Shown: positions 26,180 to 35,682, counted from the first letter of the stretch. The stretch is DNA of 64,000 nt from Klebsiella indica (GCF_005860775.1 NZ_VCHQ01000003.1:62001-126000), one strand, 5' to 3'. Notes: generated by a model from the sequence alone, not told the origin. Translations and numbers: made by a program.

Positions 26180-26968
26180 ATGCCAACCGACAGAGTTGAT
26201 AAGCGCATGCGTAAAGGTAAACTTATTGTTTTAATTTTGATGATTGTTTGTGTTTTAATTTTTGCGATTGTTGTTGCCTGGTTTTTATTATCCAAAGACA
26301 ATTTCGCCGTGCCGGATAATGCAGCAACAGACGCTGCTGTTCTTCAGGTCGCCGGTTTAACCCGTAACGGACAACGCGATCCGCAGGCGCTGAAATCGCT
26401 TTATCAAAAACGTATTGTGGTGCGCCAGGTTAATCTTGACAGTGGTGAGCTCTTAGCGCCGGGAGCGGACAGCCGTGAGCAGAAACGCTGCGTCGAACTG
26501 GCCGCAGCGCGCGATCCGGCACAAATTCGTCAGCGCTGTTCGCTGGGCGAGGTTTATCTTGTTCGTGATAATAACAATGAAATTCAGCAGGTTATCCTCC
26601 CCATTTACGGCAAAGGCGCGAAGTCGATGATGTATGCGCTAATCGCCCTTGCCACGGATGGTCGCACGGTAAAAGACCTGCTGTATTATCAGCAAAATGA
26701 AACCCCGCTGTTGGGGGCCCGCGTGGAAGATCCGCAATGGCGCAGCCAGTGGTCAGGGAAGAAAATACGCGATAATAACGGCAAACCGACGCTGAAGGTT
26801 GTTCAGAATAACCCCGGCAAACATGATGATTATACGGTTGATGGAATTAGCGGGGCGACGTTAACCTCAACCGGTGTCGAGAAGAGTATTAATTACTGGG
26901 TGGGCGAGCAGGGGTATGGTAAATTCCTGCAGCAGTTACAACAACATCCAGATATATTAACCCGTTAA
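26180..26968 (+). CDS. Orphan NqrC-like FMN-binding membrane protein
   Basis: The 262-residue protein has one N-terminal membrane helix (residues about 15-37) and a periplasmic FMN-binding domain. The flavinylation motif DGISGATLTSTG places the Thr expected to carry covalent FMN at T227 (ApbE-dependent in NqrC). Length and layout equal NqrC of the Na+-translocating NADH:quinone reductase, but no other nqr gene is in the window. ATG 26180 lacks a good SD; ATG 26207 is an alternative (253 residues). It stands between an AraC regulator and the Fur-box iron operon. It may pass electrons to periplasmic substrates (inference), or be a spare NqrC. Confidence 0.8.
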   Translation: MPTDRVDKRMRKGKLIVLILMIVCVLIFAIVVAWFLLSKDNFAVPDNAATDAAVLQVAGLTRNGQRDPQALKSLYQKRIVVRQVNLDSGELLAPGADSREQKRCVELAAARDPAQIRQRCSLGEVYLVRDNNNEIQQVILPIYGKGAKSMMYALIALATDGRTVKDLLYYQQNETPLLGARVEDPQWRSQWSGKKIRDNNGKPTLKVVQNNPGKHDDYTVDGISGATLTSTGVEKSINYWVGEQGYGKFLQQLQQHPDILTR

Positions 26969-26994
26969 ACAAAGAAATTTGTCAAATATCCTCG

Positions 26995-27027
26995 AAAAAC
27001 CGATGTCATTCCGACATCGGTTTTTTT
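26995..27027 (+). terminator. Intrinsic terminator after the NqrC-like gene
   Basis: AAAAACCGATGTC (26995-27007) pairs with GACATCGGTTTTT (27013-27025) around ATTCC, with seven T at the 3-prime side. It separates the NqrC-like gene from the iron operon, which has its own promoter. Confidence 0.88.
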
Positions 27028-27169
27028 ATCGGCCGTCATGGGGTAATTGTCCGTAGAGATTTGGCTAATAACTGAGGGTTATTAATATCTGTTTCTTTGC
27101 AACATTTTACACAAACTGTCACAGTTTGACACTTTCATGATCCAGGTCATGTACATCACGAGTAAAAAT

Positions 27170-27188
27170 GACAACGATAATCGTTATC
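27170..27188. promoter_or_regulatory. Fur box of the FTR1/P19 iron operon
   Basis: GACAACGATAATCGTTATC matches 16 of 19 positions of the Fur consensus and is centred 31 bp before ATG 27211. It is the best Fur box in the window. Confidence 0.82.
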
Positions 27189-27210
27189 ATTAAAACTGAT
27201 GGAATGTGTC

Positions 27211-29154
27211 ATGACCGCCCCTCGTTCTTTCCTGCTGCTCATGCTGTTTAGTCTTTTGCTTTTTGGCAGCGCGCGCGCAATGGCGCAGACTCACTATGCG
27301 CCTTATATCGAGGATATTGAGCAACGCCTTGATAAAACAGCAGAACTCTATCAGCAACAAAAAAATACTGAGGCGCGCCGCGAGGTGCAGGGCGCGTACT
27401 TTGAAGTGTTTGAAAACCTCGAAGGGCCAATCCGTATCAATATCTCGGCGCGCAAAAGCTATGAGATGGAAAGCACCTTCGGCGAAATCCGCCGCATGAT
27501 CGGTGAGGGTAAACCGCTGAGCGAAGTGCAGGCGCGCATTGACGGGTTGAAGCAGGCGCTGCGTGAGGTGGAACCCATACTGGATGGCGGGCATCGGCTG
27601 GTGGCGGAAGAGCAGCATACCGCACTGTCGCGCGATGATATTGCGCTGCACTGGCAAAACAGCTTTCGCACCATTGACGATCTGCTGGCCCAGGCGGTAA
27701 CGGCGTATCAGGCGGGAAATTATGCGCAGGCGAGCCAACGTGTGCAGCAGGCGCACTATCAGGGATTTAAAAATTCCGAAATGGAGACGTCGGTGCGGCA
27801 AAATCGTTCGGCGAAAGAGGCCGCCGCCATTAACCAGCAGTTTTCCGCATTGATTACGCTCACTGCCCAGCCGGATCGCATGAATGATGTCGCCTATCAG
27901 GTCACAACGTTATTACAGGATCTGGAAGATATTCTTCCGGGATTACCGACGACCCGCGACGATCAGCCGGTGAACGCGCCTTCCGCGGCGGATAACGCCG
28001 TATCAACTGACGCAACGACCGATCGCGCGGATTGGGCCAGCGTCGCGGCGGGGATCAATCAAAGCATCAATGCCGCGCTTAAGCGCTATCAAAGCGGGGA
28101 AGGACAGGACGCGATCCTGGATATCCAGGACACCTATTTTGACCGCTTCGAAGCTACCGGGATGGAGAACAAAATCGGCTCCCGGGATGCGGCCTTTAAA
28201 ACCGCCCTTGAGGCCCATTTTACTCGCATGGTCAGTCTGATGAAGGCCGGTCAGCCGCAGGAGAAGCTGGCGGCGGAAGCCGCTGCTCTTGAGCAGGATC
28301 TGCAAAAAGCAGTGACTATGCTGGGCGAAGGTGAAGAGACCCAGTGGAGTCTGTTGATCTACAGCCTGATGATCATTGTGCGGGAGGGGCTGGAAGCGCT
28401 GCTGATTGTGGCGGCCATTGTGGCTTATCTGGTTAAAAACGATCACCACGACAAACTGCCGCTGATTCGTCAGTCGGTCATCGTGGCGCTGGTGGCAAGC
28501 GTGGCGACGGCATTTATCTTCCAGTTGATGTTTACCAACTCCGGCGCCAGCCGCGAGCTATTGGAAGGGATCACCATGCTGATTGCCGTGGTGATGTTGT
28601 TCTTTATGAGTTACTGGCTGCTGTCGAAAGTGGAGGCCCGCCACTGGAAGGCCTGGCTTGAGGGAAAACTCTCCCATTCGCTGTCGCGTGGTTCGTTGGT
28701 AGGGCTGTGGCTGACCAGCTTCCTGGCGGTTTACCGCGAAGGCGCGGAGACGGTGCTGTTCTATTACGCCCTGATTGGCGATGCCCAGGGGCTTTCGGGA
28801 CATCTCGCCATTGGCGGCGGGTTTATTATTGGCTGCGTGGTGTTGCTGATCGCCTGGCTCATCATGCGTTATTCGGTGGTTCGTTTACCGCTTAAGCCTT
28901 TCTTTATGTTTACCGGCAGTTTCATGTATCTGATGGCGTTCGTTTTCGCCGGAAAAGGGGTACTGGAACTGGTGGAAGGCAAACTGTTCCAGCCAACGCT
29001 GATTAATGGCATGCCGGAAATCAGCTGGCTGGGGATTTACCCCTACGTGGAAACGCTTTTACCGCAAGTGGTGTTGCTGCTCGCGGCGCTGGTTGCATTC
29101 TGGATCATGCGCCGCCGACAGGCGCCGGGTGAGACTATAAAAACAAATTTCTAA
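27211..29154 (+). CDS. fetM: FTR1-family iron permease (FetM-like)
   Basis: The protein is 647 residues from ATG 27211 (an in-frame ATG at 27199 has poorer spacing to GGA). It has a signal peptide ending RAMAQTH, a long periplasmic region of about 350 residues, then seven hydrophobic helices. Both iron-binding RExxE motifs are present: REGLE at about residue 391 and REGAE at about 509. This matches FetM of E. coli F11 and the Campylobacter FTR1-like partner of P19. It takes up iron together with the next gene product, the periplasmic P19 protein. A Fur box lies directly upstream. Confidence 0.87.
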   Translation: MTAPRSFLLLMLFSLLLFGSARAMAQTHYAPYIEDIEQRLDKTAELYQQQKNTEARREVQGAYFEVFENLEGPIRINISARKSYEMESTFGEIRRMIGEGKPLSEVQARIDGLKQALREVEPILDGGHRLVAEEQHTALSRDDIALHWQNSFRTIDDLLAQAVTAYQAGNYAQASQRVQQAHYQGFKNSEMETSVRQNRSAKEAAAINQQFSALITLTAQPDRMNDVAYQVTTLLQDLEDILPGLPTTRDDQPVNAPSAADNAVSTDATTDRADWASVAAGINQSINAALKRYQSGEGQDAILDIQDTYFDRFEATGMENKIGSRDAAFKTALEAHFTRMVSLMKAGQPQEKLAAEAAALEQDLQKAVTMLGEGEETQWSLLIYSLMIIVREGLEALLIVAAIVAYLVKNDHHDKLPLIRQSVIVALVASVATAFIFQLMFTNSGASRELLEGITMLIAVVMLFFMSYWLLSKVEARHWKAWLEGKLSHSLSRGSLVGLWLTSFLAVYREGAETVLFYYALIGDAQGLSGHLAIGGGFIIGCVVLLIAWLIMRYSVVRLPLKPFFMFTGSFMYLMAFVFAGKGVLELVEGKLFQPTLINGMPEISWLGIYPYVETLLPQVVLLLAALVAFWIMRRRQAPGETIKTNF

Positions 29155-29181
29155 TCATTGTAAGACGAGAGGATGAGTCAG

Positions 29182-29709
29182 ATGACCATTAAGAATACCC
29201 TGATTATCAGCGCGACCGTAGCCAGTATTTTTACCGCCCCAGCGGCGCTGGCTTTTAAAGAATATCCGGCCGGTGAGCCGGTCACCATGAATGAGATGGA
29301 GATCGCTGCGGTTTACCTGCAGCCGATCGATATGGAACCACGCGGTATGGGACTGCCGGCGGCGAAATCGGATATCCATCTGGAAGCCGATATTCACGCG
29401 GTGGAAGGCGGTAAAAATGGTTTTGGCGCGGGTGAATGGATTCCCTATCTGACAATTTCCTACACTCTGGTCAACAGCGATACCGGTGAGAAACAAGAAG
29501 GTACCTTTATGCCAATGGTAGCGAGCGACGGCCCGCACTACGGCGCGAATATCAAGATGATGGGCGTAGGTAACTATAAAGTTACCTACCATATTGATCC
29601 GCCGTCAAAAGCCGGGATGCACCGCCATACCGATAGTGAAACCGGCGTGGGCCGCTGGTGGAAGCCGTTTGATGTGAGCTATGAGTTTAAATATGTTGGC
29701 CTGAACTGA
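29182..29709 (+). CDS. fetP: P19/Tp34-family periplasmic iron-transport protein (FetP-like)
   Basis: ATG 29182 is correctly spaced from GAGAGG (29167-29172); the earlier ATG 29173 touches it. The 175-residue protein has a signal peptide ending PAALAFKEY. The mature part matches P19/FetP: EMEIAAVYLQPIDMEPRGMG, DIHLEADIHAVEGGKNGFG, GEWIPYLTISYTL, KVTYHIDPPSKAGMHRHTD. Conserved Glu, Met and His residues form the copper/iron sites of the P19 dimer. It works with the FTR1 permease. Confidence 0.88.
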   Translation: MTIKNTLIISATVASIFTAPAALAFKEYPAGEPVTMNEMEIAAVYLQPIDMEPRGMGLPAAKSDIHLEADIHAVEGGKNGFGAGEWIPYLTISYTLVNSDTGEKQEGTFMPMVASDGPHYGANIKMMGVGNYKVTYHIDPPSKAGMHRHTDSETGVGRWWKPFDVSYEFKYVGLN

Positions 29710-29934
29710 TCGTCGGTTTCGTCAGGCTATTCTCTTTGCCCTTTTGGGCGGAGGCGCGCCCGGGCCACACGCATAATGTGCAGGCGGCGCCTCCGTCGGT
29801 TCACATCTAAACAACCCGCAGCAGAGACGCCTGGTGTGACAGATCCATCGCCGCCAGATGCTTGTGTTGTTACGCGGGGTGGCCGGGGTGTCATCCCGCG
29901 GTGTGTTATTCACCCGCCGTACTGAGTTGAAGTC

Positions 29935-31314
29935 ATGAGCTATTTTTTCGTCACGACGCTACAGGTCTTTTTCTGCATTGCGCTGCTTTCCGCTGTTCTA
30001 TGGGGACGCGGCGAGCCTCCCGCACTGCGAACGCTGGTCTGGACGCTGCTCTCCGCACTGGCGGGCGGCTTGCTCACCGGGCTGTTTCTTCACCCGAGCC
30101 AGTCTCTGGAACTGATTCTGGTTGGCGCGGAAATTCTCGTTTCATTGCTCTTTTTACTGAGCTTCTGGTGGTCTTCGCGAAGGGTGCGTTATTTGTGGCA
30201 ATGGCTCCTGACCTTCGGCGCGGCGCGTCATTGGGGGCTGGACCCGAACCTTGGCGGGCTGACCTCCACACATGTTCTGAATACCGATCTGCTATTGAAT
30301 ATGACCGCGCTGGTGCTGGCCTTCGCGCTATTGTGCCTCGCGGCCACGCTTTGCGCCATGCTTCTGCGCAGAATGCGCTGGTGCTACTGGCCGCTGACCC
30401 TGCTGATGATTGTCCTGCTCTGGTTACCCCTCAGCGGTAACCTGCTGCTGCTGATGATGAAGCTGCAGGTCATCCCGCTGCTGAAACCGTTGCTGAGTTT
30501 TGTTGCGAAAGTGACCAATAATGCGGCGCTGTACAACTGGGCCGCCACCGCGATACTGCTACTGATGTGTCTGTGCTGGCTCCCTGCGTTATGCGGTTAT
30601 TTTCGGGCGGTGAGCGCGACGGACGAACCGATTGCCCGACGCCTGGCTCAGGCTGAACGCCGCGGGGCGACCCGACTGTGGCTCACAACGCTTTGCTGCG
30701 CGCTGGCGATTGTCGGTGGTCAGCTCTGGTGGGATCTGGTCGCGTCACAGCCGCCGCGTTTATCCGAAGCCCAGCCCGTGACGCTGGCGGCCGACGGCCA
30801 GGTGCACATTCCGGTTGAACAGGTTCGCGATGGCAAACTGCATCGTTTTGTCTGGGTGGCGGATGATGGTAAAGCGATTCGCTTTTTCATTATCAACCGT
30901 TACCCCGATAAGCTGCGCTTTGGCGTGGTTTTCGACGCTTGCCTGTTGTGTGGCGATCAGGGATATGTGATGGAAGGTAATCAGGTGATTTGCGTCGCCT
31001 GCGGTGTGCATATTTTTATTCCCTCGATTGGCAAACCCGGCGGCTGCAACCCGGTGCCGATTGACGGCTGGCACAATGATGATAAAACGCTGACGATACC
31101 CGGTGCGGCGCTGGCCGTGGGGGGAAACTATTTCTCCACCGTTCTGACGATCAAAGTGACCGATCCGGTGGACGGCTCTGTCCTGACGAACACCCGCGCT
31201 GACTTTAAATACAGCTATGGCGGTAAAACCTGGTTCTTCTCTTCTGAAGCGAATTATGAGCGTTTCCGTAATGCGCCGGAGCAGTTTATTCCCGGTGCGG
31301 TGAAGGAGGAATAG
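29935..31314 (+). CDS. DUF2318 membrane protein with CxxC sites and YHS-like tail
   Basis: The 459-residue protein has about eight hydrophobic helices (residues 1-255), then a periplasmic DUF2318 domain. Cysteines are arranged as DACLLCGD and CVACGVHIF with a further GGCNP (about residues 340-375), suited to metal or redox chemistry. The last 40 residues (GGKTWFFSSEANYERFRNAPEQFIPG) resemble a YHS/TRASH domain, but the usual Cys is Ser. It is the first of five genes that follow FTR1/P19 in this operon type and is preceded by 225 bp holding a long-range GGAGGCGC/GCGCCTCC hairpin (29750-29794). Confidence 0.82.
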   Translation: MSYFFVTTLQVFFCIALLSAVLWGRGEPPALRTLVWTLLSALAGGLLTGLFLHPSQSLELILVGAEILVSLLFLLSFWWSSRRVRYLWQWLLTFGAARHWGLDPNLGGLTSTHVLNTDLLLNMTALVLAFALLCLAATLCAMLLRRMRWCYWPLTLLMIVLLWLPLSGNLLLLMMKLQVIPLLKPLLSFVAKVTNNAALYNWAATAILLLMCLCWLPALCGYFRAVSATDEPIARRLAQAERRGATRLWLTTLCCALAIVGGQLWWDLVASQPPRLSEAQPVTLAADGQVHIPVEQVRDGKLHRFVWVADDGKAIRFFIINRYPDKLRFGVVFDACLLCGDQGYVMEGNQVICVACGVHIFIPSIGKPGGCNPVPIDGWHNDDKTLTIPGAALAVGGNYFSTVLTIKVTDPVDGSVLTNTRADFKYSYGGKTWFFSSEANYERFRNAPEQFIPGAVKEE

Positions 31315-31316
31315 CA

Positions 31317-32600
31317 ATGCTGTGGCGAATGATCTACCAGTCCTGGGGACGCAATCTGCGGCGCAAAGCGCTGGCGATATTGACGGTGTTTCTGGCGACC
31401 AGCCTGATTTCGGCGCTGCTGGCGGTGTCTATCGACATCGGTGACAAAATGTCTCGCGAGCTGAAATCCTACGGCGCCAATATCCTGATTGAACCGGCCG
31501 GGCAGGCGGCGCTGCCCGCGCTGTTCAGTGAGCAAAGCAACCCGCTGGCCAGCGATGATTTTCTGGATGAATCCGAATTGCCGAATATCAAAGATATTTT
31601 CTGGCGCAACAATATTGTTGGCTTTGCCCCGATGCTCGGGGGCGAGGCGAGCGTGCAGGGGCATGATATCCGCGTGCTGGGGACGTTTTTTAGCCAGCCG
31701 GTAGTGATTCCGGATGAAGAAGGGTACGAGACCGGGCAGCGCACGGTAAGCCCATTCTGGCAGGTGACTGGCGAATGGCCGAAGGAGCCGGTTGGTGATA
31801 CGCCGCAAACCCTGGTCGGCCATGCTCTGGCGCGAAACTATGACTGGAAGCCGGGCGATCGCCTGACGTTAAAGGCGGCGAATAGCGTGGTGAATGTGCA
31901 GGTGAGCGGTATTTTGTCCAGCGGCAGCGACGAAGATAACCAACTGGTGATGCCGCTGAGCGTGGTGCAGCGGCTGCTGGGGCTACCGGGAAAAGTGCAG
32001 GCGATCCGCGTATCGGCGCTGACGGTGCCGGAAAATGAGCTTTCGCGCCGGGCGCGTGAGGATCTCGAAGCGCTGAATGCTGAAGAGTACGATCTGTGGT
32101 ACTGCACCGCGTATGTCTCATCTATCGCCCATCAGCTTGAAGAGGCGATTTCCGGCGCGGAGGTCCGCCCGGTCTGGCAGGTCGCCGCCTCGGAAGGGGT
32201 GGTTATTGATAAGATTCAGCTCCTGATGGGTGTGGTGACCTTAGCCGCGCTGGCAGCCGCCGCGATGGGCATCGCCTCGCTGATGACCAGCACAATCATG
32301 GAACGGGCCAAAGAGATTGGCCTGATGAAAGCGCTGGGGGCGCGACAGTGGCAGATTCTGCTGTTGTTCTATCTTGAAGCGGCGATGGGGGGCCTCGTCG
32401 GCGGGGCGCTGGGCTGCCTTGCAGGGTGGGGGCTGGCAAAGGCGATCGGCATGATGCTGTTTGCCACACCGCTTAATTTTGCCTGGGTGGTGGTGCCTTG
32501 CGTGCTGGTCATTGCGGTGCTGATTTCGTTAATCGGCACCTGGTTCCCGGCCCGTCGTATTGCCCGTCTTTATCCGGTGGAGGTGCTGTATGGCCGTTAA
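31317..32600 (+). CDS. FtsX-like ABC permease of the iron operon, first
   Basis: The 427-residue protein has the MacB/FtsX layout: an N-terminal helix (residues about 20-40), a large periplasmic domain (about 45-285) and three C-terminal helices with ERAKEIGLMKALGARQWQILLLFYLEAAMGG between them. It begins two bases after the DUF2318 stop with SD AAGGAGGAATAGC. Together with the next permease and ATPase it forms an ABC complex associated with FTR1/P19 systems, whose exact job is not established. Confidence 0.85.
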   Translation: MLWRMIYQSWGRNLRRKALAILTVFLATSLISALLAVSIDIGDKMSRELKSYGANILIEPAGQAALPALFSEQSNPLASDDFLDESELPNIKDIFWRNNIVGFAPMLGGEASVQGHDIRVLGTFFSQPVVIPDEEGYETGQRTVSPFWQVTGEWPKEPVGDTPQTLVGHALARNYDWKPGDRLTLKAANSVVNVQVSGILSSGSDEDNQLVMPLSVVQRLLGLPGKVQAIRVSALTVPENELSRRAREDLEALNAEEYDLWYCTAYVSSIAHQLEEAISGAEVRPVWQVAASEGVVIDKIQLLMGVVTLAALAAAAMGIASLMTSTIMERAKEIGLMKALGARQWQILLLFYLEAAMGGLVGGALGCLAGWGLAKAIGMMLFATPLNFAWVVVPCVLVIAVLISLIGTWFPARRIARLYPVEVLYGR

Positions 32601-33720
32601 GCGTGACATGCTATGGCTATTGGTGTGGCGGGCGTTGCGGCTGCGTATGCAGCGGGTCAGCGTCGTGTTTGCCGCGCTGGCGGTTGGCGCGACCATCGTG
32701 ACGGCGCTCTCTGCCGTGTGGTTCGACATTAATAGTAAAATGAGTGAGGAACTGCGGACCTTCGGCGCCAATTTCTATATCGGGCCGGGCCACGGCACCA
32801 GTATGCCGCAACCGGAGCTGCAGGCGATTCTCGACGGCGCGCCGACTGGCCTGATTCACGGCGCCAGTCCGTGGCTATACGGGACCGCGCGCACTGAACT
32901 GGAAAAAGTGGTGCTGGTCGGCGTGTGGTTTGAGTCGCTGCAAAAGCTGGTGCCTTACTGGCAGGTCAACGGCAACTGGATTGGCGTCAGCTTTGACGAT
33001 CGTAATGCGATGATTGGCGTGAAGCTGGCGCAGCGGCTGGATCTGAATATTGGCGATAGCGTGACGCTGGTTGACCACGCCCGGCGCAAGAAGCTGTTGA
33101 TTAAGGGCATCGTGGAGTCGGGTGACGCGACCGACAATATGCTGATTGTCAGCCTCGATGTGGCCCAGTCATGGCTGCAAAAGCCGGGTCTTATCAGCCA
33201 CGGTCTGCTCAGCGTCAGCAACGATCTTGGTCAGGTGGAGAGCTACGCCAGCCAGCTACAGCGGCAGTATCCCGATCTTGAGATTCGCCCGGTACGGAAA
33301 GTGTCGGCATCCGAAGGGCAGGTGCTGGAGAAAATTAAAGGGCTGATGGGGCTGGTGTCGATAGTCATCCTTGCGCTCTCGTCATTGTGCGTTAACACCA
33401 CGCTGATGGCGATTGTCGGTGAGCGCGCCAGAGAGTTTGCGCTGCAAAAAGCGCTGGGCGCCAGCAACGGCGACATTACCCGTCAGATGCTGCTGGAAAC
33501 CAGCATCATCACGCTTGCTGCGGTGGTTTGCGGCTGGATGCTGGGCTATTTGCTGGCGCAACTGCTGGGATTAACGGTGTTTAATGCCAGTATCTCGCTG
33601 CGTCTGCCGGTGCTGCCTATTACCCTGATTCTGTCTTTACTGGTCGCCCTGCTGGCGGCCATTGTTCCGGTGCGGCGCGCGGTGAGCGTCGAGCCTGCGA
33701 AAGTGCTGAAAGGAGAGTAA
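32590..33720 (+). CDS. FtsX-like ABC permease of the iron operon, second
   Basis: ATG 32590 (MAVKRDMLWLLVWRALR), preceded by GGTGGAGG, gives 376 residues and an 11-base overlap with the first permease. It has the same architecture: N-terminal helix, periplasmic domain, then three helices with ERAREFALQKALGASNGDITRQMLLET. The two permeases probably form a heterodimer. Confidence 0.85.
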   Translation: MAVKRDMLWLLVWRALRLRMQRVSVVFAALAVGATIVTALSAVWFDINSKMSEELRTFGANFYIGPGHGTSMPQPELQAILDGAPTGLIHGASPWLYGTARTELEKVVLVGVWFESLQKLVPYWQVNGNWIGVSFDDRNAMIGVKLAQRLDLNIGDSVTLVDHARRKKLLIKGIVESGDATDNMLIVSLDVAQSWLQKPGLISHGLLSVSNDLGQVESYASQLQRQYPDLEIRPVRKVSASEGQVLEKIKGLMGLVSIVILALSSLCVNTTLMAIVGERAREFALQKALGASNGDITRQMLLETSIITLAAVVCGWMLGYLLAQLLGLTVFNASISLRLPVLPITLILSLLVALLAAIVPVRRAVSVEPAKVLKGE

Positions 33721-33725
33721 ACGCC

Positions 33726-34421
33726 ATGACCGTCACGTCTTTGCGTCAGATGGCGATTGAAACGCGTCATTTATATAAGCGATTCGGCGAAGTGACCGCG
33801 CTGGAGGATATCAACCTGCGTATCGCGCGCGGCGAGTTTGTCGCCATTATGGGGGCGTCCGGCTCCGGGAAAACGACGCTAATGAATATTCTTACCTGTC
33901 TGGATACCGCCAGCGAAGGGCAGGTGATCCTCGACGGTACTGATGCGGCGGCGCTGGATGAAGAGGGACGGCGTCGCTTTCGCGCGCAAAAAATCGGGCT
34001 CGTGTTTCAGCAGTTCCATTTGATCCCATTTTTAACGGCGCTGGAAAACATCATGCTGGCGCAACATTACCATAGCGTGGTGGACGAATCCGCCGCCAGG
34101 GCGGTACTTGCCCAGGTTGGTCTTGAGCATCGCGTCACCCATTTACCGAGCCAGCTTTCGGGCGGTGAGCAGCAGCGCGTCTGTATTGCACGCGCGCTGG
34201 TCAATGAACCGCCGGTTATTTTTGCTGATGAGCCGACCGGTAATCTTGATGAAGAGAACGAACAGCGGGTGCTGGATCTGCTGACCGATTTGCACCGTCA
34301 GGGGCGTACCATTGTGATGGTGACCCATAACCCGGCGCTGGGGAAATTCGCCGATCGTATCGTGCGTTTGCAGCACGGCAAGTATTTGGGGGAGGAGGTC
34401 AACCATCATGCGCATGCCTAA
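33726..34421 (+). CDS. ABC transporter ATPase of the iron operon (MacB/LolD type)
   Basis: The 231-residue ATPase has Walker [11 protein letters not shown]-loop [15 protein letters not shown], signature [16 protein letters not shown], Walker [17 protein letters not shown] and [17 protein letters not shown]. This is the LolD/MacB class that pairs with FtsX-like permeases. GGAGAG at 33712-33717 precedes ATG 33726. It overlaps the thioredoxin gene by 14 bases. Confidence 0.88.
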   Translation: MTVTSLRQMAIETRHLYKRFGEVTALEDINLRIARGEFVAIMGASGSGKTTLMNILTCLDTASEGQVILDGTDAAALDEEGRRRFRAQKIGLVFQQFHLIPFLTALENIMLAQHYHSVVDESAARAVLAQVGLEHRVTHLPSQLSGGEQQRVCIARALVNEPPVIFADEPTGNLDEENEQRVLDLLTDLHRQGRTIVMVTHNPALGKFADRIVRLQHGKYLGEEVNHHAHA

Positions 34422-34893
34422 GGTGGTGTTTGTTCTGTTACTGGTGCTGCTCAGCGGCTGCAAAGAGGAAAAGCTGGCGCGCGGCGAAGCCGCCCCTGCG
34501 CTGGCGGCGTTCGATCTGCAGGGTAAACCGGCCAGCCTCAAGCGCTGGGAGGGGAAAGCCGTGTACCTTAATTTCTGGTCATCAGGCTGCGGCGGTTGCC
34601 TGGCGGAAATGGATACCCTGCAGGCCCTCAGCCAGCGCTGGCCGGATAAGCTGGTGGTGGTGGGCGTGAATACCGACCCGGAGTCGGTGGATATTGCGCC
34701 GCTACTGGCTCAGCACGGTATCAGTTATCCGGTGCTGCGGGATCAGCTTAAAATGACTCAGGAGCGTTATCAGGTCATCGGCACCCCGACATCGGTGTTG
34801 ATTGACAGCCACGGAGTAGTGCTGGATTTGCACCAGGGCTGGCGTAAGCCTGAGGAGCTACAGACCGTATTTCGCCAGCTGGCGCAGAGATAG
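34408..34893 (+). CDS. TlpA-like thioredoxin lipoprotein of the iron operon
   Basis: The 161-residue protein has a lipoprotein signal (VLLLVLLSGCKEE, lipidated Cys about residue 18) and a thioredoxin fold with the active site SSGCGGCLAEM (CGGC, about residues 63-66) and the cis-Pro GTPTSVLI. It should act as a membrane-anchored periplasmic thiol reductant, perhaps for the DUF2318 cysteines. Related operons in other bacteria carry two thioredoxin-like genes; only one is seen here. It is last in the operon. Confidence 0.85.
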   Translation: MRMPKVVFVLLLVLLSGCKEEKLARGEAAPALAAFDLQGKPASLKRWEGKAVYLNFWSSGCGGCLAEMDTLQALSQRWPDKLVVVGVNTDPESVDIAPLLAQHGISYPVLRDQLKMTQERYQVIGTPTSVLIDSHGVVLDLHQGWRKPEELQTVFRQLAQR

Positions 34894-35295
34894 CGCCCTT
34901 TCGCGACAGAGGCGGGCGCGTCAGAGCATTATCGCCGATGGGGGGGCCGCCGCACCTGCGGGTTTTTATGCTGCTCTCGTTTAGCAATATTGATCTGACG
35001 TTTCCGGGCCTCACCACGACCGGGTTATCACTCTCGGGCGTCAGCGTCATTAACGCCGTTCGTCGCGTTGCCTGTTGAACCTTAGTCTTAGCACGGTCCC
35101 GTCCTGTGATAGGCCAGGGGAATGTCATCATCAGGCCTGAAATTTTTATAACCCACTGCAGGCTTTATCAGACCCTCGTCGATTTACCCTTATCCGTTTT
35201 GACAATATCTATCGCGCAGCGGCCTGATGTTATCCGCAGAAAAAAATCCGCAGATATTCATATCATCTGGAAAGAGTGGTTTTTTCTATTTTTTT

Positions 35296-35311
35296 TGTGA
35301 TTACTGTCACC
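35296..35311. promoter_or_regulatory. Candidate CRP site of the lyase/antiporter/ridA operon
   Basis: TGTGATTACTGTCACC keeps TGTGA-N6-TCAC of the CRP consensus with correct six-base spacing. It lies about 50 bp before the predicted transcription start. Control by carbon status would suit a catabolic operon. Confidence 0.65.
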
Positions 35312-35320
35312 GTCAAAAAA

Positions 35321-35349
35321 TTATAGTTTATTAATCAATTGGTTATAAT
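35321..35349 (+). promoter_or_regulatory. Sigma-70-like promoter with a long leader
   Basis: A perfect -10 TATAAT (35344-35349) stands 17 bases after a weak -35 TTATAG (35321-35326). Weak -35 boxes are usual at CRP-activated promoters. Transcription from about 35356 would give a leader of about 375 bases before ATG 35732. Confidence 0.55.
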
Positions 35350-35448
35350 TGTTAGCGGTTCTCGTAAAGAGAAGTTTTTTCTCCATTATTCCCTGATTAG
35401 AGGGAAAATAGGTAAGATTTTCTTCCTCGTCTACTATACATTTTAATT

Positions 35449-35682
35449 GTGGTTGAAGGGCGTAAACCACACTATCCATTATCCTTCAAACAGCTTCTTT
35501 GTTGGCTGTGTGCGGAAATTTTAGCTGCACAGTTCTCTCTGCCGCAGGGAATTTCATTGCTTATTGTTGCAATGTGCCCTGAAGGATTTTGTATATCTGT
35601 TGATGATAGCACGGTCATTTATTCTGTGACCCGTAAACGAAATATTGGCTGCTGTTTTATTCACCACGCGCACGAACAATAA
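35449..35682 (+). CDS. Cys-rich leader reading frame of uncertain reality
   Basis: A GTG-initiated frame of 77 codons lies wholly inside the leader of the lyase operon and ends 49 bases before its start. It has six Cys (LLCWLCAE, MCPE, GFCIS, IGCCFI) and a hydrophobic middle. There is no good SD. It could be a leader peptide that senses Cys or another ligand, a small protein, or chance. Confidence 0.25.
   Translation: MVEGRKPHYPLSFKQLLCWLCAEILAAQFSLPQGISLLIVAMCPEGFCISVDDSTVIYSVTRKRNIGCCFIHHAHEQ

Noticed and set aside
26069-26197. 43-codon GTG frame upstream of the NqrC-like gene
   Set aside because: No SD or recognisable family, and it runs over the NqrC-like start in another frame.
34775-35131. 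118-codon minus-strand frame across the end of the thioredoxin gene
   Set aside because: It overlaps a well supported gene antisense and has no recognisable domain or SD.
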